Positions 62,197 to 64,000 of a stretch of DNA of 64,000 nucleotides are shown here, in pieces. Where the stretch lies: positions 1-64,000 of the forward strand of contig MAAI01000052.1 of NCBI GenBank assembly GCA_002163115.1. Reading direction: 5' to 3'. This stretch comes from Methylophaga sp. 41_12_T18 (GTDB lineage: Bacteria > Pseudomonadota > Gammaproteobacteria > Nitrosococcales > Methylophagaceae). Position 1 is the first letter of the stretch. The number at the start of each line of letters is the position of its first letter. The position numbers and the translations under genes are program-made. Under the pieces are notes generated by a model. That model saw nothing but the letters and a program-made list of their open reading frames with translations, did not search any database and had not been told where the DNA came from.

Positions 62197-64000
62197 TTAC
62201 ATCACTGCTTGCACGCAACGTAAAATACCATATTCATATTCGCCACCTAAGGCATCAAACACCGGTTTCAGCCGGCCTTTTTCCATGTCTTCTTGTGACT
62301 CAATCATACTGACTATTTCATTAAACTCAGCCTTTGATAAACCAGTCACTTCACGCACCTCTAATAAGCCAACCTCGATCGCATCGGCCAAATGAGTATA
62401 GATGGTATTACTGGCCACCGAACGTTGTTTAGCAATATCATCGATCGTTAAGCCTTGCTCAAATAACATCAAGGTTTCATTAACAGTGGCAGTTAAGCGG
62501 TTATTAAGCAGAGCAGACAATGGGTGATTAACAATTTCAGCGACAAACTGCTGACCATAACGTTGTAGTTTCTGCTGGCCGACGCCTGATACTCGACCGA
62601 AGTCATTGACCGTTTGTGGCCTGATCTTAATCATGTCTTGCAATGAAGCATCAGAAAACACCACATAGGGTGGCACACCTAGCTCGGTTGCCAATTCAGT
62701 ACGCAATGAGCGCAGTGCTTGCCATAAGGCTTCGTCTTGCGGCCGCACCATGCTTTTCTTCTTTTTAGCGCTGGTTGGTGCTTCTTGTTTAACTTGTTTT
62801 CTTAATTGTAATTTATGTTCACCACGTAATAAGCTTCGACATTGTTCAGTCAACACTAAAGCGCCATGTCGCTCCATATCAATATTAATATAAGACAAGG
62901 CGATTAATTGCCTAAATACACTACGCCATTCCACCGCTGAAAACTCAGTGCCGATGCCAAAGGTACTGATTTGATCATGACCATTACGCTGAATACGCTC
63001 ATCACTTTTGCCCAGCAAGATATCAATGATGTAATTGACACCAAAACGTTGCTCGGTGCGATAGATGCACGATAAGGCTTTTTGGGCTGATTCCGTACCA
63101 TCCCACCTTTCTGGCGGTGTTTGGCAGTTATCACACTGACCACACGGCTGCGCGAGTGTTTCATCAAAGTAGGCTAATAATGTCTGACGACGACAGGTGC
63201 TGACTTCACATAAACCCAACATCGCTTCTAATTTATGATGCTCGACTTGCTTGTGTTGCTGATCAGCATTCGAGTCTTGGGTGAATTGACGCAAAGTAAT
63301 CACATCTTGCAGGCCATAAGCCATCCAGGCGTGGGCAGGTTCACCATCACGACCTGCTCGACCGGTTTCTTGATAGTAAGCTTCAACACTTTTCGGTAGG
63401 TTTAAATGAGCAACAAAGCGTACATCAGGTTTATCGATACCCATACCAAAGGCAATAGTGGCAACAACAATGACGCCATCTTCACGTAAAAACCGTTGCT
63501 GATTGGTTTGTCGTACTTGCTGAGGTAGGCCGGCATGATACGGTAACGCCGTTCGACCTTGGTCGCTGAGCCATTCGGCAATGGCTTCTACTTTTTTACG
63601 CGATAGGCAGTAAACAATGCCGGCATCATTCGGATGATTATTTTCTAAAAATGACCACAAACGCTGCTTGGGGTTATTACCTTCAGAAATCGCATAGTGA
63701 ATATTAGGTCGATCAAAACTGGTCAGAAAGACCCGCGCTGACTCTAGTTGCAGCTGACTGATAATCTCTTGGCGAGTTCGCTGATCGGCTGTCGCCGTTA
63801 ACGCTATCCGCGGTACATCCGGAAAACGTTGATGGAGGATTTTAAGCTTTTGGTATTCCGGCCGAAAATCATGGCCCCATTGCGATACACAATGCGCTTC
63901 ATCAATCGCAAATAAGGAAATATGACAGCGATCAAGCAGCGATAACATCCGATCCATCAACAGTCGTTCTGGCGCGACATAGACCAAATCTAATTCGTTA
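62197..64000 (-). CDS. recQ: ATP-dependent DNA helicase RecQ, 5' end outside window
   Basis: 3'-5' superfamily 2 helicase of the RecF pathway. The frame stays open to base 64000 and reads [14 protein letters not shown], so the N-terminal Walker A part lies beyond the window. Visible are the DEAH box ([20 protein letters not shown]), helicase motifs [25 protein letters not shown] and [14 protein letters not shown], and [12 protein letters not shown]. RecQ-Ct zinc cysteines ([17 protein letters not shown]), the HRDC domain near [19 protein letters not shown] and a C-terminal HTH region complete it. The TTG near 63987 is internal. Confidence 0.95.
   Translation of the reverse strand, partial: NELDLVYVAPERLLMDRMLSLLDRCHISLFAIDEAHCVSQWGHDFRPEYQKLKILHQRFPDVPRIALTATADQRTRQEIISQLQLESARVFLTSFDRPNIHYAISEGNNPKQRLWSFLENNHPNDAGIVYCLSRKKVEAIAEWLSDQGRTALPYHAGLPQQVRQTNQQRFLREDGVIVVATIAFGMGIDKPDVRFVAHLNLPKSVEAYYQETGRAGRDGEPAHAWMAYGLQDVITLRQFTQDSNADQQHKQVEHHKLEAMLGLCEVSTCRRQTLLAYFDETLAQPCGQCDNCQTPPERWDGTESAQKALSCIYRTEQRFGVNYIIDILLGKSDERIQRNGHDQISTFGIGTEFSAVEWRSVFRQLIALSYINIDMERHGALVLTEQCRSLLRGEHKLQLRKQVKQEAPTSAKKKKSMVRPQDEALWQALRSLRTELATELGVPPYVVFSDASLQDMIKIRPQTVNDFGRVSGVGQQKLQRYGQQFVAEIVNHPLSALLNNRLTATVNETLMLFEQGLTIDDIAKQRSVASNTIYTHLADAIEVGLLEVREVTGLSKAEFNEIVSMIESQEDMEKGRLKPVFDALGGEYEYGILRCVQAVM

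Noticed and set aside
63987-63987. Start of recQ at a TTG near 63987
   Set aside because: The frame continues upstream with RecQ-typical [14 protein letters not shown], and the Walker A region is still missing; the gene runs off the window.

Overview
The window looks like a chromosome segment of a gammaproteobacterial methylotroph, with GC in the low-to-mid 40s by eye. Two signals support this. The housekeeping gene orders are typically gammaproteobacterial: pilMNOPQ-aroK-aroB-damX beside a divergent ponA; miaB-phoH-ybeY-corC-lnt; pstSCAB-phoU-ppx; and phoBR. A tetrahydromethanopterin (H4MPT)/methylofuran C1 cluster (mch, fae, pabB and mfn-type genes) marks formaldehyde oxidation as in Methylococcales or Methylophaga-like bacteria. 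There is no rRNA gene, so the genus cannot be fixed. I recognised no tRNA, CRISPR array, insertion sequence or prophage.

Layout. 1-7.7 kb: the 3' part of a very large ChpA-type chemosensory kinase (it began before the window), a CheW-like ChpC, lytic transglycosylase Slt and CCA-adding enzyme. 7.8-17.3 kb: the C1 cofactor cluster, namely mch, a RimK-like glutamate ligase, a CitG-like protein, fae behind a structured leader, a HisA-like TIM barrel on the other strand, then mfnD-mfnF-pabB-mfnE-mfnA. 17.3-25.3 kb (minus strand): damX-aroB-aroK and the type IV pilus operon pilMNOPQ. 25.5-37.8 kb: ponA, a periplasmic M48 metalloprotease, rpmE, a methyltransferase with trkH, lnt-corC-ybeY-phoH-miaB and radC. 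37.8-43.7 kb: a degenerate hemerythrin, thyA, a sigma54-type AAA+ regulator without the GAFTGA loop, a SafE-family membrane protein and a TonB-dependent receptor probably for a metal. 43.8-52.1 kb: ppx, phoU and pstBACS with Pho boxes. 59.4-64 kb: an unknown gene, phoR-phoB with its own Pho box, and the 3' part of recQ.

Between pstS and phoBR (52.2-59.4 kb) lies an accessory region with AT-richer, poorly recognised genes. It holds a charged secreted protein, a two-helix membrane protein, and a probably Fur-controlled siderophore-type esterase. A hipB antitoxin with three operator repeats and a gutted hipA follows, flanked by 93-bp direct repeats of the esterase 3' end. Next come an orphan type IV pilin and a short array of minus-strand integron cassettes without an integrase. 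The array has four attC-like sites around a methyltransferase, a 49-codon ORF, an Imm10-like protein and an SMI1/KNR4-like protein.

How the genes work together. Fae and Mch carry formaldehyde along the H4MPT route, and the neighbouring genes make the pABA, furan and glutamyl parts of the cofactors. PilM-Q and ChpA/ChpC build and steer type IV pili. PhoBR, PstSCAB-PhoU and Ppx form a phosphate-starvation circuit linked by visible Pho boxes.

The most novel-looking items are the integron cassette cluster with immunity-like cargo, the hipB module bounded by duplicated esterase ends, the fae leader, the unexplained HisA-like and CitG-like members of the cofactor cluster, the diiron-ligand-poor hemerythrin and the GAFTGA-less regulator.
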